From Caldicellulosiruptoraceae bacterium PP1 (lineage in GTDB: Bacteria > Bacillota > Thermoanaerobacteria > Caldicellulosiruptorales > Caldicellulosiruptoraceae): a DNA stretch of 64,000 nucleotides. Where the stretch lies: contig JBGGOQ010000003.1 in NCBI GenBank assembly GCA_041320695.1, forward strand, positions 226,974-290,973, read 5' to 3'. The notes under the pieces were generated by a model, which saw only the letters and a program-made list of their open reading frames with translations, did no database searches and was not told the DNA's origin. The position numbers and the translations under genes were made by a program. This document shows positions 37,582 through 49,200 of the stretch, piece after piece; the stretch's first letter is position 1, and each line of letters starts with the position of its first letter.

Positions 37582-38382
37582 TTAATAGTACTTTTCATAT
37601 ATTGCTTTTAATTGTTCTATTTGTGTTGGAGTGAGTCTTGCTTTTAGGATTGATTTACCTCTTTCTATTGCCTCATCTTTTTTGCCAGCTTTGTATAACT
37701 TATAAAGCTCTTCAATTTCAGCCCTTGTGACAACAGAAAGGACTATTTTTACCACTTCCATCTTGTCAGCAGTTGATATATTTGTTGTGTTTTTATCAAC
37801 ATCCTTTTGTATCTGGTCATCTTTATTATTATTCGAATTATTAGCTATATTATTAGTACTATTTGAATTTGTATTTTTTGAATTACTATCTGCGTTTTTG
37901 CTATTATTCGAGCTATTGTTAATATCTTGAGATGAATTAGTTTTAGAAATATCAACATAGTTTGTCTCATTATTTTGACTAATATTATTGCTGCTATTAT
38001 TGTCTGTGCTGCTTGTTTTGCTACTATTGTTTTGATTAGCATTATTATTTTTAGTGCTGCCATTGTTATTTTTTGTAACACTACTATTATGTTGTGAGTT
38101 ATTATTTGAATTTATGTTATTATTTTTAGAAACATTGGATGATTCATTATTAACCAAACTATTCTGAGCTAATTTATTTATCTCTTTTTCAATATTTTTA
38201 TCTTTTATAACATCTGAGCTTTCTTCAATAATCTTTTTAATTTCAGGATCGTTTAATATTTCGTTAACAATTTTTGGTGGTAATACTGCATTAAATGCTT
38301 TATCAAAAGCATAGAATATTAAGGCTGCGAGAAATATTAGTGTTAATGAAATAATAAGAAGGATTTTTCTACGTTTTTTCAT
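37582..38382 (-). CDS. Membrane-anchored protein with long Asn/Ser linker
   Basis: 266 residues; no family recognised. An N-terminal membrane helix (about 7-25) behind KKRRK suggests an outside-facing protein. A helical part (about 35-70) is followed by a low-complexity Asn/Ser/Thr linker (about 75-190). The conserved-looking C-terminal domain has MEVVKIVLSVVTRAEIEEL and ILKARLTPTQIEQLKAIYEKYY (about 205-266). The linker may cross the wall. AAAGGATTG precedes the ATG, 25 bases after the SLH operon terminator. Confidence 0.75.
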   Translation of the reverse strand: MKKRRKILLIISLTLIFLAALIFYAFDKAFNAVLPPKIVNEILNDPEIKKIIEESSDVIKDKNIEKEINKLAQNSLVNNESSNVSKNNNINSNNNSQHNSSVTKNNNGSTKNNNANQNNSSKTSSTDNNSSNNISQNNETNYVDISKTNSSQDINNSSNNSKNADSNSKNTNSNSTNNIANNSNNNKDDQIQKDVDKNTTNISTADKMEVVKIVLSVVTRAEIEELYKLYKAGKKDEAIERGKSILKARLTPTQIEQLKAIYEKYY

Positions 38383-38407
38383 AAAATCAATCCTTTATAT
38401 TAAAATT

Positions 38408-38436
38408 TGCATGGGGTTTTATTAAAACCCCATGCA
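38408..38436 (-). terminator. Terminator of the Wzz-kinase-SLH operon
   Basis: Perfect 13-bp stem TGCATGGGGTTTT (38408-38420) / AAAACCCCATGCA (38424-38436), 3-base loop, then AAATTTTAAT on the minus strand. The tail has few consecutive U residues. Confidence 0.75.
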
Positions 38437-38464
38437 TTATAATCTTAAGCTATTATTTTATAAA
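38436..38464 (-). promoter_or_regulatory. Possible promoter for the Asn/Ser-rich gene
   Basis: TTTATA (38464-38459), 17-base spacer, TATAAT (38441-38436) on the minus strand, inside the 3' end of the SLH gene. Transcription would begin within the terminator stem. Confidence 0.35.
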
Positions 38465-40852
38465 CGCTCTTAATGCTATTGCAGCTACCTGTGCTCTTGT
38501 AGTATTTGATTTTGGATCAAATTTGTTATCTGACATACCCTCAAGTATTCCATTCTTTTGAGCAAGTGCTACATATTTCTTTGCCCATGATGAAATGTTT
38601 GAATTATCTGCAAATGTAGTAGTTGTTATATTAGCATCGGAAATCTTTCCTGTTTTAACCAATGCTAATGAAACTACCTTAGCCATTTCTTCTCTTGTTA
38701 TCTTTTCATTTGGAGCAAACTTATTGGCACTTCTTCCATTTACAACACCAAGGTTATAAAGTGCTGCAACATATGGATAGAACCAATCTTTTTCTGTTAC
38801 ATCGCTAAACTGAGTTACACTTTGGTCTTTTGTTGAGATACCAAGAGCTTGAACAATCATTTTTGCAAATTCTGCTCTTGTAACAGAATTATCTGGTCTA
38901 AATGTTGTATCTGGATAGCCACTAACAATGCCTTTTGCCACTGCTTCTTTTACATATGATGTATACCACGCTGATGCTGAAACATCTTTAAAGTTCTTTG
39001 TGTATGTTCCAACGTAGTAAGTACTTAATGATTTTCTGAGTGCTATAAATGAATTTGTTGATTCAACATAAATACCAGGTACTATCTCTGTTGTATCACC
39101 ATTTACCTTAAATGCTGTAACTACCGCTGGATCTTGCGGCTTATTATTGAGGTTAAATACAAGTTTAACTGGGTTTGTTGTAAATGTATCTATATTATTT
39201 CCATTTACATTAACCTTTATATCTATTACATCAGAAATATTGTTTTGAGCATTGACAGTTGTTTTTGTAATTTCAATAGAAAGCTTACCGCCACTGATAT
39301 TTGAAAGCGGAACTAAAGCATAACCATATTTTGTAGCAACAGCAACTGAGCTGTATTTGCCCTCTGATTTCACCTTGTTTACAGCAGCTTCATCAAAGTT
39401 AATAGTGAGTTTTTTATCTTTGTCAGTTACTGCATTGACCATCAATGCGTTGCCGATTAAAGATATTACCTTTTGGTTTTCTGCTGTCTTTATATTAGAA
39501 AAAGCTTGGTAAACCGCACTAAGTTTTGCATCTGCTGCAGTTAACTTATCTGTAGAAACAGTATATGAATTTTCACTTTCACTTTCTGTAACAGCAGGAA
39601 TTACTGCTATGTTTTTAATTGCAGAAAGCATTGTATTCATAAGCTCAAACTTTGATTTTTCTGTTATCTCTGTTTTCTGAACAGTTGAAAGATTATCAGC
39701 ATTTGTAATAGAAGTTGATACCTTATTCCATACATCAAGGGTTGAGGTAACTAAGCTTTTTACCTCCTCTGGTGTTGTTGTTTTCGTAATAACAGCTGCA
39801 AGGGTTTTTGATGCCTCTTTTGCAACATCGATTGCTGCGTTTACTTTTGTTAATATCTCTTGTTGTGTTGTACCAGTAACTTTTGTTTCAATAACATTAA
39901 GTGTTTGTGTAATTGCATTTGCAGCAGTCTTTACGTCTCCTGATTTAGCAGCCTCTTGAAGTTGTGCTTTAGCTTCCTGAATATTTGTAGGTGTAGTTGG
40001 GGTTGTTGTTGTTGTTCCACCTGTTGTAGTTCCAGTAGAGCCAGTTGTTGTACCACCTGTGGAACCACCTGTATTTCCACCTGTGCTACCACCTGTTGTT
40101 GTATAAAGTAATCCCCAGAAATCAAGGATTAAGTTTGCGCCAAGTTTTTGGTTATCGTTCATCTTTGTATTGATTGAAGATACTAAACCTTGTAAAGCAG
40201 TCTTTATTGCTGTTTTGCTGCTATCAGCAGAAATATCATCACCTAAGATATCATTCAAAAAATTAATCATTTGATCTACTTTTGCATTATCTAATGTGAA
40301 ATTCTTAGTTGTGCTATCATATGATATTGGCTTATATGGACTGAATGATGATACTGCTAAATAAGTATTTATTTTATCAAGTATTGTATTAACTCTATTA
40401 ATATCATTATTTAAATATGTTTTATATTGTTCAATGAGCTGATTAGCCAAATTTGTTTTAAGCGAATCATAATTCGATGCATTGTTCTTCTTTGCATCTA
40501 TTAAATCAATTAAATCTGATTTAACATAAGTATTTTTCATAAAATCAATCATTGCACTAACTGAAGCTGTTGTTAATCCAAAGCTTTGTTCTAATCTAAC
40601 CTCACGACCACCTGAAGCAACTGTATTAAAAGCTGTTAATATATCACTTTTACCACTGTTTAGATAAAGAGCTATAGCATCTGCAGCATTAGTTCCTTGA
40701 TTATTTTGTGCTAAGCTATTAACAATCTTTTCAATAATGCTCTTTGCATTTGGGGTAGCAACTGTATCTCCTTGTGCAAAAGCAAATGATACTATTGATA
40801 AAGAAAATACCACTAATACCAAAATACTAACTATTCTCTTTTTTGTCTTCAT
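38453..40852 (-). CDS. S-layer homology (SLH) domain protein
   Basis: 799 residues. Signal peptide (1-26, cleavage near FAFA-QGD), a helical, Ala/Thr-rich body (30-245), a Gly/Thr linker (about 248-285), a second helical and beta part (290-615) and three C-terminal SLH repeats starting near 621 (FKDVSASAWY), 687 (FSDVTEKDWFYPY) and 744. SLH trimers bind pyruvylated secondary cell-wall polymer, so it is a wall-attached surface or S-layer protein. The ribosome binding site GGAGGG is made by the last codons of the phosphatase gene and only 2 bases separate them: a coupled operon with the capsule-control genes. Confidence 0.92.
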   Translation of the reverse strand: MKTKKRIVSILVLVVFSLSIVSFAFAQGDTVATPNAKSIIEKIVNSLAQNNQGTNAADAIALYLNSGKSDILTAFNTVASGGREVRLEQSFGLTTASVSAMIDFMKNTYVKSDLIDLIDAKKNNASNYDSLKTNLANQLIEQYKTYLNNDINRVNTILDKINTYLAVSSFSPYKPISYDSTTKNFTLDNAKVDQMINFLNDILGDDISADSSKTAIKTALQGLVSSINTKMNDNQKLGANLILDFWGLLYTTTGGSTGGNTGGSTGGTTTGSTGTTTGGTTTTTPTTPTNIQEAKAQLQEAAKSGDVKTAANAITQTLNVIETKVTGTTQQEILTKVNAAIDVAKEASKTLAAVITKTTTPEEVKSLVTSTLDVWNKVSTSITNADNLSTVQKTEITEKSKFELMNTMLSAIKNIAVIPAVTESESENSYTVSTDKLTAADAKLSAVYQAFSNIKTAENQKVISLIGNALMVNAVTDKDKKLTINFDEAAVNKVKSEGKYSSVAVATKYGYALVPLSNISGGKLSIEITKTTVNAQNNISDVIDIKVNVNGNNIDTFTTNPVKLVFNLNNKPQDPAVVTAFKVNGDTTEIVPGIYVESTNSFIALRKSLSTYYVGTYTKNFKDVSASAWYTSYVKEAVAKGIVSGYPDTTFRPDNSVTRAEFAKMIVQALGISTKDQSVTQFSDVTEKDWFYPYVAALYNLGVVNGRSANKFAPNEKITREEMAKVVSLALVKTGKISDANITTTTFADNSNISSWAKKYVALAQKNGILEGMSDNKFDPKSNTTRAQVAAIALRAFIK

Positions 40853-40854
40853 AT

Positions 40855-41610
40855 CTACATCCCTCCAAAAATCTTACTTAAAAATCCCCTTTTGTGTAAA
40901 TTATCTATAGATAGTAAGGGTTTATTTGTAATAACCCTTTCGGGGTTATCTATAAATAAAATATCAGCAACATCACCTCCAAATTTTTTGGAAACAACCT
41001 TATATGCCTCTTGCATATTAAGCCCATGTTTTGAAGTAGTTTTTTCAGCAGAATGGGCATCGCTTGATACAATCTCACACATGCCTCTTTCTAATAATTC
41101 AAAGGCATATTTTTTCACTTTGTCACCAAATTTTCCTGTTATACTACCTGCTGTTATTTGAAAGTAAATCTCATAATCCTTTAGTTTTTTCAGCTTTCTT
41201 ATGTCTACATCAATAAATGTTCTTTCAGGATGAGCTAAAATAATAAGGTAACCTTTCATTCTAAGGTTATATAGTTGATTTATAGTATATTCATATATAT
41301 ATCCATCTTTTAGCTCAACCAAAACATAATCTGAATTAGCTAAAGTAATAAGATTGTCAGTATTATAAAGTGCAGAATCTAATGTATATTCACAGCCTTT
41401 ATGTAGTATAACATCTAAGTTATTTAATCCCCTCAAAAACTCCTCATATAAATTATTATAATTTGCTTTTACACTGTCGCTAAAATGAGGAGTTACACAT
41501 ATCTCTTTGATGCCTTCTTTTTGAGCAAGTTTTATTATTTCCCTTGCCTCATCTAATGTTTTTGCTCCATCATCAACGTTAGGCATTAGATGACAGTGCA
41601 GATCTATCAT
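40855..41610 (-). CDS. Tyrosine-protein phosphatase, CpsB/YwqE type (PHP)
   Basis: 251 residues. PHP metal motifs DLHCHLMPNVDDGA (3-16), VTPHF near 39-43, LAHPER near 125-130 and SSDAHS near 184-189 are intact. It dephosphorylates the BY-kinase encoded upstream and so resets polysaccharide assembly. Its 5' end overlaps the kinase gene by 32 bases. Good GGGAGG site. Confidence 0.92.
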   Translation of the reverse strand: MIDLHCHLMPNVDDGAKTLDEAREIIKLAQKEGIKEICVTPHFSDSVKANYNNLYEEFLRGLNNLDVILHKGCEYTLDSALYNTDNLITLANSDYVLVELKDGYIYEYTINQLYNLRMKGYLIILAHPERTFIDVDIRKLKKLKDYEIYFQITAGSITGKFGDKVKKYAFELLERGMCEIVSSDAHSAEKTTSKHGLNMQEAYKVVSKKFGGDVADILFIDNPERVITNKPLLSIDNLHKRGFLSKIFGGM

Positions 41611-42349
41611 TTTCCTCCCTCATCTTTCGCTTTTTTGTTTTGCGAAGTTCCTTTTCCCCTTCATCGTTATAATAATAGTAATAGTTATAGTAATAGTAAT
41701 AATAGCCTGAAGTTTTTCTTTTTACTTTATTTAATACAACTCCTAATATATTTGCATTTACATTTTTGAGATTCTCTTTAGATCTTTGCACAGCTTCAAT
41801 ATCAACCTCCCCTGCTGAAGCTACTAAAATAACACCATCAACAATTCTACTTACTATAGCAGCATCAGTTAATGAACTGCTTGGCGGTGTGTCTATTATT
41901 ATATAATCATACATTTGTCTTATTGTGTCTAAAAATGTCGCAAATTTATTTGATGATAAAAGTTCTGCTGGATTTGGTGGAATTGGGCCTGATGTTAAGA
42001 TATCTAAATTTTCAACTCCATCTTTTTTTACTACTTGCTCAAGCTCTTTATTTTCAACCAAAATATTAGTAAGCCCAACTTTGTTGATAACACCAAACAT
42101 TTTATGAACATTAGGCTTTCTTAGATCAGCATCAACTATTATAACTTTACTTCCAGCTTGAGCCATTACAACAGCTAAATTAGCAGCTATTGTTGATTTT
42201 CCTTCTGATGGTATTGTACTTGTAACCAATATAGTTTTTATTGGTTTATCTAAACTTGAAAACTGGATATTAGTTCTAAGCATTCTAAATGTCTCGGTTA
42301 TTGGTGAACGTGAATTATGTAATGCAATTAAAGAATCTGATGGGTTCAT
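41579..42349 (-). CDS. BY-kinase (CpsD/CapB-like) tyrosine kinase
   Basis: 256 residues. Walker A TIPSEGKSTIAANL (about 45-58), Walker A' VDADLRKPNVHKMF (about 75-88), Walker B YIIIDTPPSSS (about 148). A Tyr-rich tail SGYYYYYYNYYYYYN (near 218-232) is the autophosphorylation cluster. With the Wzz-like adaptor encoded just upstream (ATGA overlap) it forms the split kinase of Gram-positive bacteria that controls chain length and export of polysaccharide. Confidence 0.93.
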   Translation of the reverse strand: MNPSDSLIALHNSRSPITETFRMLRTNIQFSSLDKPIKTILVTSTIPSEGKSTIAANLAVVMAQAGSKVIIVDADLRKPNVHKMFGVINKVGLTNILVENKELEQVVKKDGVENLDILTSGPIPPNPAELLSSNKFATFLDTIRQMYDYIIIDTPPSSSLTDAAIVSRIVDGVILVASAGEVDIEAVQRSKENLKNVNANILGVVLNKVKRKTSGYYYYYYNYYYYYNDEGEKELRKTKKRKMREENDRSALSSNA

Positions 42350-43032
42350 CTTCTTTTGCCTCCTTCTTCCATATCAGGTATTATAGCTAAAACTGGTACT
42401 TCAAGATATTTTTCAACATCCTCTGGTGTTTTTAGGGTATTATCAAGATATTCTAAGAAGAAGGCTATCCCAACGCCTACCATCAAACCTAATATAAATG
42501 CAATGGCTGTATTTAGCATTTTCTTTGGTTTTTCGGGCTTGTCCGGAATAACTGCCTTATCAACAATCTGAACATTTTCAATCTTCATAATCTTCTGCAC
42601 CGCATCTATGAATACCTCTGAAAGCTTATTGGCAACAACTGCAGCAAATTTAGGATCTGTACTTTCGATATCAATTGAAAGTATCCTTGTATCATTTTTG
42701 AGATTAACTGAAATCATTGACTGTAATGCTTCTGGCTTCATATCAAGTTTAAGGTCAGAAATTACCTTTTGAAGAACACTTCTTGATACAGCAATCTCTC
42801 GATAGTCCTTAACAAGTTGTTGTCCTAAAAGAACATCGCTATAAAGTGCTTGGATATTGTCATTGTTTGAATCACTATTTGAACGACCTGCAAAAAGAGT
42901 TGTTGTTGCTTTATATACAGGAGGCATGACATAGAAGCTAAGTATTATAGCAGCTAATGTTGAGATTAGTGTAATTGATGAAATTAAAATTAGCCTTTTT
43001 CTTAATATTAAAATATACTCTTTTAGTTCCAA
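42346..43032 (-). CDS. Wzz/CapA-type chain-length determinant and kinase adaptor
   Basis: 228 residues with membrane helices at about 13-33 and 172-192 flanking an extracytoplasmic helical domain; a Pro-rich PDKPEKPKK precedes the second helix, as in Wzz proteins. The short cytoplasmic tail should activate the kinase. Start is TTG at 43032 with GGGGGAAGG upstream. First gene of the operon, with a clear promoter. Confidence 0.9.
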   Translation of the reverse strand: MELKEYILILRKRLILISSITLISTLAAIILSFYVMPPVYKATTTLFAGRSNSDSNNDNIQALYSDVLLGQQLVKDYREIAVSRSVLQKVISDLKLDMKPEALQSMISVNLKNDTRILSIDIESTDPKFAAVVANKLSEVFIDAVQKIMKIENVQIVDKAVIPDKPEKPKKMLNTAIAFILGLMVGVGIAFFLEYLDNTLKTPEDVEKYLEVPVLAIIPDMEEGGKRR

Positions 43033-43087
43033 TATTACCTTCCCCCGCTAATTAAATTTTTGTCAATCAATGTTAATACTTCTTTTT

Positions 43088-43116
43088 ATTATATAACAGA
43101 TTAATAGATTTTACAA
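43088..43116 (-). promoter_or_regulatory. Promoter of the Wzz-kinase-phosphatase-SLH operon
   Basis: TTGTAA (43116-43111), 17-base spacer, TATAAT (43093-43088) on the minus strand, about 56 bases from the first start codon. Confidence 0.7.
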
Positions 43117-43147
43117 TTACAAAAATGTATTAACTTACATATAAATA

Positions 43148-43182
43148 AAGCTATCCCCTGTTGTTTAAAAAGGGGATAGCTT
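43148..43182 (-). terminator. Terminator after the giant SLH gene
   Basis: Stem AAGCTATCCCC (43148-43158) / GGGGATAGCTT (43172-43182), perfect 11 bp, 20 bases after the stop. The arm is nearly the same as that of the hairpin at 50079, on the other side of the gene. Confidence 0.75.
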
Positions 43183-43202
43183 ATATGGACTATATTTTAG
43201 AT

Positions 43203-46200
43203 TTATTGCTGATAATTAATTACCTTAAATTCAGTTGTAAACTTCTTTATATTATTTAAGGATAAATCAAATAATTCCAATTCAAGTATATATGTTTTAC
43301 CTACTTGATAATTTGAATCTAAATCTATCTGTTGATTATTGTAATAAATGTCTTCATATATTACATTATTTGTTTCTTTATCAATTACTCTTACTATACT
43401 TGCGTTTTGCGGATAAATATTAATAGTATTCAAGTTGTTGGTTTGATCAATTAATTGTGGAGTAATATATCTTATTGTACTTCCAAGATAAAATTCGTTA
43501 GTCCTTGTATAATAGAATACATTATTATAAAAAGTTACATAAGATAGATTGCTTGTTATAAAGTTATTTAAGTCTATATTTATTGTATTTTCTTGATTGC
43601 TTAAATCTATATTGCTACTTAAGTAATAATAATAAAGATTATTATTATCCATACCGCTAATATTGAAAATTGCTCTATTATCTGATAAATCATTAACATT
43701 AAATTTAATATTACTTGAATAAAAAATGTAATTGTTATTCTTTGTATTTTGATTTACATTAATTCCTGTTGATAAAATATTAATTTTGTCAAAATTATAT
43801 AAATTAATATTTAATTCTTTAGTATTGTCTAAAACTTCTAAGTTAATAGTTTGATTCATTTCATTTGACACTATAATAGGTTTGAATACAACAAACTTCT
43901 CCACTCCATTCACATTAACATTGGCACCTACATAATATTCTCCGGGTGTCATTTTTATTGTAATATTTCCATTTTCATCAGTTTTACCGTAATAATAATA
44001 TTCAACTCTTTTATTTGATTCATTGGATAAATAATCATAAGCGACATAAAATTTTGTATTAGATAGTTTGGTATTATTCTTTAATATGCTAAAATTAACT
44101 GTTGGCAGTTCATCCAAATTAAATTCTTGATTAAATGAGCCATTAACAACATTCATCTTAACATCTTTAATAAAATATTTCACTTCAGGTTCAACATAAA
44201 TTTGTTCATCTTTTGGCATTGAAGCTGTTAATAGTGAAATATAAAATTCATTACCTGCGATTAAGTCATTATTTGAAATAAATATATTTGAAGTACTGCT
44301 TGTATTACTAAATGGTATCATCGTATTATTGCCAGCATTTTTGATTAATTGTAATCTACTTTCATTTAAATATTGTCCTTGATATTTTATAGGTAAATTA
44401 AGTATTACAAAATTTGAATTATTATTTGATTGTGTTGGTTGCACTACTGTAAATTCCTTTGATACTTTTGTAAAGTTAAATAATGGTCCAAAATCACCCT
44501 CAATTTCAATAATATAAGTTTTACCAATTGTAAATTTTTGAAAATCAATATCTAACTGAGTCTGCCAATTATAATTGTTATAATTTTCATATATAATATT
44601 CCCAGTTTCTTTATCAATTATCTTTAATGAATTATACTTGCAAGATGTTGTTATTTTATCATTCATGCTATTAAATAATGCAACAGAAATTGATCCAATT
44701 TTACTTCCAGTTGGAATATTGTCCCTTAAAAATGATGCTATATTAGAAATATAGAATTCTATATCAGTTATATTATATTGAGATAAATCAATATCTAATT
44801 CACTACTGCCACCATTGTAAGTTTTATAAATATAATACTCATAAAAATTATTGTTGTAATATATTGGCATATTTATTGTTATATCTTTTATATTTACTGT
44901 ACTATTACTTTCGATAACAATACCATTTAATATATCAAATGAGTAGAATTGACCGTTATTTGAAAACCATAAGGATTTTAATTTATCTATTACAAGTTCA
45001 TTACCATAAATATTTAAACTAATGTTAACTAATGGATTTAGAATTAATTCTTTTTGTTGCACAATCTCATTTGATATGGTTATATTGTCTAATATTGCAA
45101 TCCTTTCTACATTCTCTTCTGTATATTTAATTGCAACTCTGTAAGTACCAGGGGACATAATTATTCTTATTTTACCTTCATCATCTGTTTTACCTAATAA
45201 ATGCATATCAAAATTTGATATCTCCGATAAATATATCTCCGCATTCTTTAAAATATTATTACCCTTTTTTGCAACAAAATCTACCACAGGATAATTATCT
45301 AAATTTATTTCTTTTATTGTTAGAATATTGTTTGCATCAACATTTAGTTCTTGATTTGTAATATAATAGTTTACTGGTGGTTGAATACCATAAATTGAAC
45401 TTCGTTCATAATCAGAAATAATATCAATAGTATATTTATATCCTAAATCAAAGTTATAAATGGTTGCTACATATTTCTTCAATGAATCCAAATATTGAAA
45501 AGTAGAATTGGTAGAATTCATTGCACTGCCCTTTATTATCACATCAGTAGGAATATCAATTTCGTTTGATTGATATTTTACTTTTAAATATAGCTTTTTA
45601 TTATCATCGTATACACTAAATGCATAAATAGTAGCATTTATTGTTGTTCCACATGCTTTTATAGTTATTTTATTTTCACCAAGTTCTAACTTGCCTCTAT
45701 CTAATGTTACTTCAACTTCTCCATTTTGATTAGTAGTGTATGTTGTACCTAATATTTCTATTTGTTCATTAGCAATTGGCTCTTTTGTTTTGGAATTAAT
45801 AAGTTTAAATTTAATATTATAAGAAGTTTGATAATAATTTATTAAATATGGGTCTGCTATCACTTCTGGAACAAAAGAATATTTATCATTATTACATACA
45901 ATACCATATTCATCTTTGTTCCAAGTGTGGTCAACACTTATTTCATCATCGGTTAAGAATATATAATTTCTTGGTATTTCTATATCTTCGTTTTGGTCTA
46001 AATTATCAAATGTAATATCAACATGATACCAACTGTCATCTATTTTCACTGCATTCCATGCATGAGTATCTGTAGTATTACCATTAGTTGCTTGGCCATA
46101 AATTATGATGTTTTGTATTCCTAAACGGTTAAAAATCAAACTTGCTGCTTTTGCAATACCTTCGCATACTGCCTTTTTGTTAACAAGTGCCCCATATGCT

Positions 46201-49200
46201 GTATATGAATCATATGAAATATTATTGTTATTATATCCTTCCCAATCATAACTTACTTCTTTAATTAATCCATCGTGTATTGCTAATACCTTATCATGAT
46301 CATCTGTAATAGAAGGATTATTAAGGTATTTATTAATAAACTCATTTATAGCATTTTCTAATTGTTGTCTTCTGGCTAACCTTTCTTCTTTGTTAAAAAT
46401 ATACTTAACTTTTATAGCTAACAGATATTTATTGTTCTGGAGCCTTGATATTTTATATTCAAATCCATCATAACCAAAATCAGATATTGCAGGATATTCT
46501 TTTAGCAATCTATCATTAATACCTGCCATAACTTCATTTACATTATCAAAATTAATAGAATCATAAAGAGTAATAAAGTTATATTCTTCATTTAGATTAT
46601 AATATATATCATGAGCTAAAAAGTTATATAGCATATCAACATTATATACTTCTGTTGCAACTACAGTATTTGATATACCATCATCAATGTTTACAGGTGC
46701 ATATGCAAAAAACATAGTATCATTATATAAAGGTCCCATATATATTCCTAATGTAAAATCATAGTCTCCATTTTGGATATTTTCTGGAATATATAATTGT
46801 CCCTTAAACATACCTAAATTGTATTCAAAATTTAATACCTGTAATTCTTTTTCTTGTTTATTTTGATCTTTTAATGAAATCTGTGGAATAAAGTCTTTTA
46901 TTGTTTCTTCATCATTTGCGTATATAAGAACCTCATATTCATTATCTGTATAAAACTCAACTGTAAAATTATAAACATTATTTGGTTTTAACTTTACTGC
47001 AATTGTATTATTTTGATCAAATATATTGGCATTTATTTTGTTTCCAAGGGTTATTGGTATATCAACATTTTGTCCTGCATTAAATACAATTTGACTTTTT
47101 ATTGGTGTATATTTGTATGTTATATATGAGTCATTGTATTTTTTGGTTATGAAAAATTCATTTATCTTGTAAGAACCATCAGTAATATATATTGATTTAT
47201 CATTATCAACATTTATTGTATATTTACCATTAATATTAATATCTACTTGGTCTTCACTATTCAAATTTATATCTTTACCAATAACTTTAAAGCTTGTTTC
47301 TAATATATTTTGCCAATTTTGAGTAACAGAATTATTATCTTTTAAAGAAATATTTTCTTTTATAAAATATGCTGGCTTTGAGTTAATTTGCATTGTAGCT
47401 AAAAGATTATATATACCTTCTGATGCAATTACAGTAAGTTTTCCACTATCATTTGTTTTGCCTATATAAGAATTCTCAAATAAGTTAATATAATTATTAT
47501 CTTCAATATACACATCAGCATTATTTAATGAATTATCATTATATGTTAAATTGAATACAACTTGACTATAATCATTTGCATCTATTTTTAGCTCTTGATA
47601 ACCGCCATTAGCCTCAATAGCCTTTGTGATGTAGTAAGAATAATTATCTTTTTGAGCAGTCAATAAAATATTATATTTTTTACCAACAGGTATAATAACA
47701 GTTGTTTTTCCATTATTATTTTTATTGCTATCAATAACTTGATGATTCCCATTTTCTAAATTAACAATTTCTAATTTATATTCATCAACCAATTTATTAT
47801 TTAAATCATTTAGATAAACATCTAATACACTTTCAGTATCTTTAATAGAATACAATAATCCATAATAATCTTTCCCATCAACTTTTATAACAATTTCTTG
47901 TGATTGATTAACATTTATGTTAAATGCAGCATATCCTTGGTCATCTGTTTTATAAGTTTTATCTAAAATTGTAACTTGTTTATCTTTTAGTGGTTGATTT
48001 TGACTATTTTTTACAAGTACTTTTATTATGTTATCCTTACCTGTTGATATTATTTTGTTATCTACATAAACATTAGCTACAACTATATCAGTTATGTTAG
48101 TGTTATTTTCATTGCTATTGTTATTGGAATTGTCATTGCCATTTGAATTATTGTTGTTATTTGTATTATTGTTATTATTGCTACCTGTATTACTGTTATC
48201 ATTTGAATTATTATTTGTATTGTTGTTATTGTTAGTGTTAGTATTTGTGTTTGTGTTACTATTATTTGTATTATTGTTATTTACAGAACTACCTGTGTTT
48301 GTATTATTATTTGCAGTATTATTAGTGCTGGTTGATGTATTGGTATTACTTATGGTTGTTGTAGTGGTATTTGTTCCTGTATTAGTACTTTGGGCTGTAT
48401 TATTCTGTTGGGTTGAAGTATTTGTATTGCTTGTGTCATTTGTTGAATTATTAACTTGTGCTATGCTACCATTCTTTATCTCAATATTATCTGTATTTTT
48501 TACAACTTGATTATTTATTTTAATTGTTGGGGCTTCAGCAACAATCTTTTCTATTGTACCAGCAGCCTTTATATCTGTATCTGAATTCTTTACCACCAAT
48601 TCTTTTAAATTTGCTTGTTTTGATATATTTACCTCTTTTGCATTTTCGATTAATGCTTTTTCAACCTTACCTTGAATATCTAATTTTGAATTATCTGATT
48701 TAACGTTTAATGTTTTTATTTCTGCATTTTCATTGATTACAATATTGTCAGCTTTTGAAATATTTATTTCATCGACTTGACCATTTATCTCAAGTTTTGA
48801 TTTTTCAGAATTTGATTCTAATTTGGTAATTTTGCTATCTTGGGATACTACAACATTAGCATTCCCGTTAATACTTACATTATCTATATATCCTTTTAGC
48901 TCAAGTTTTATCTCTTTTGATGTATTTTCTATAACAATTGATTTAAAGCCATTTGAATTTGAATTATCTTCTATTTTAGCATTAGAGACAACAATAGCCT
49001 TTTGAATAACTGTATTTCCTTCTGCAACTAATCTAACTGAAGATTGTTGTTTAGCAACTTTAATTTCATTTATTTTTGAATTTTTTAAATGTATACTATT
49101 TTGTCCGCCACCTGCAACAAATAATTTACCATCTACAGTAACACCATCTAATGTAACTGTTCCTTCACCTACACCCTCTGTAATGTATAAATTGCCTTTT

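Noticed and set aside
37845..38081. Repetitive Asn/Ser codon stretch with open shadow frames in several readings
   Set aside because: Explained as the linker of the 37582-38382 protein; no regular repeat unit or separate gene.
48094..48510. 138-residue plus-strand frame rich in Leu/Val and repeat-like DNA that could suggest a CRISPR or membrane protein
   Set aside because: It is the antisense of the Asn/Thr/Ser linker of the giant SLH protein; the DNA is low-complexity codon repetition without spacer structure.
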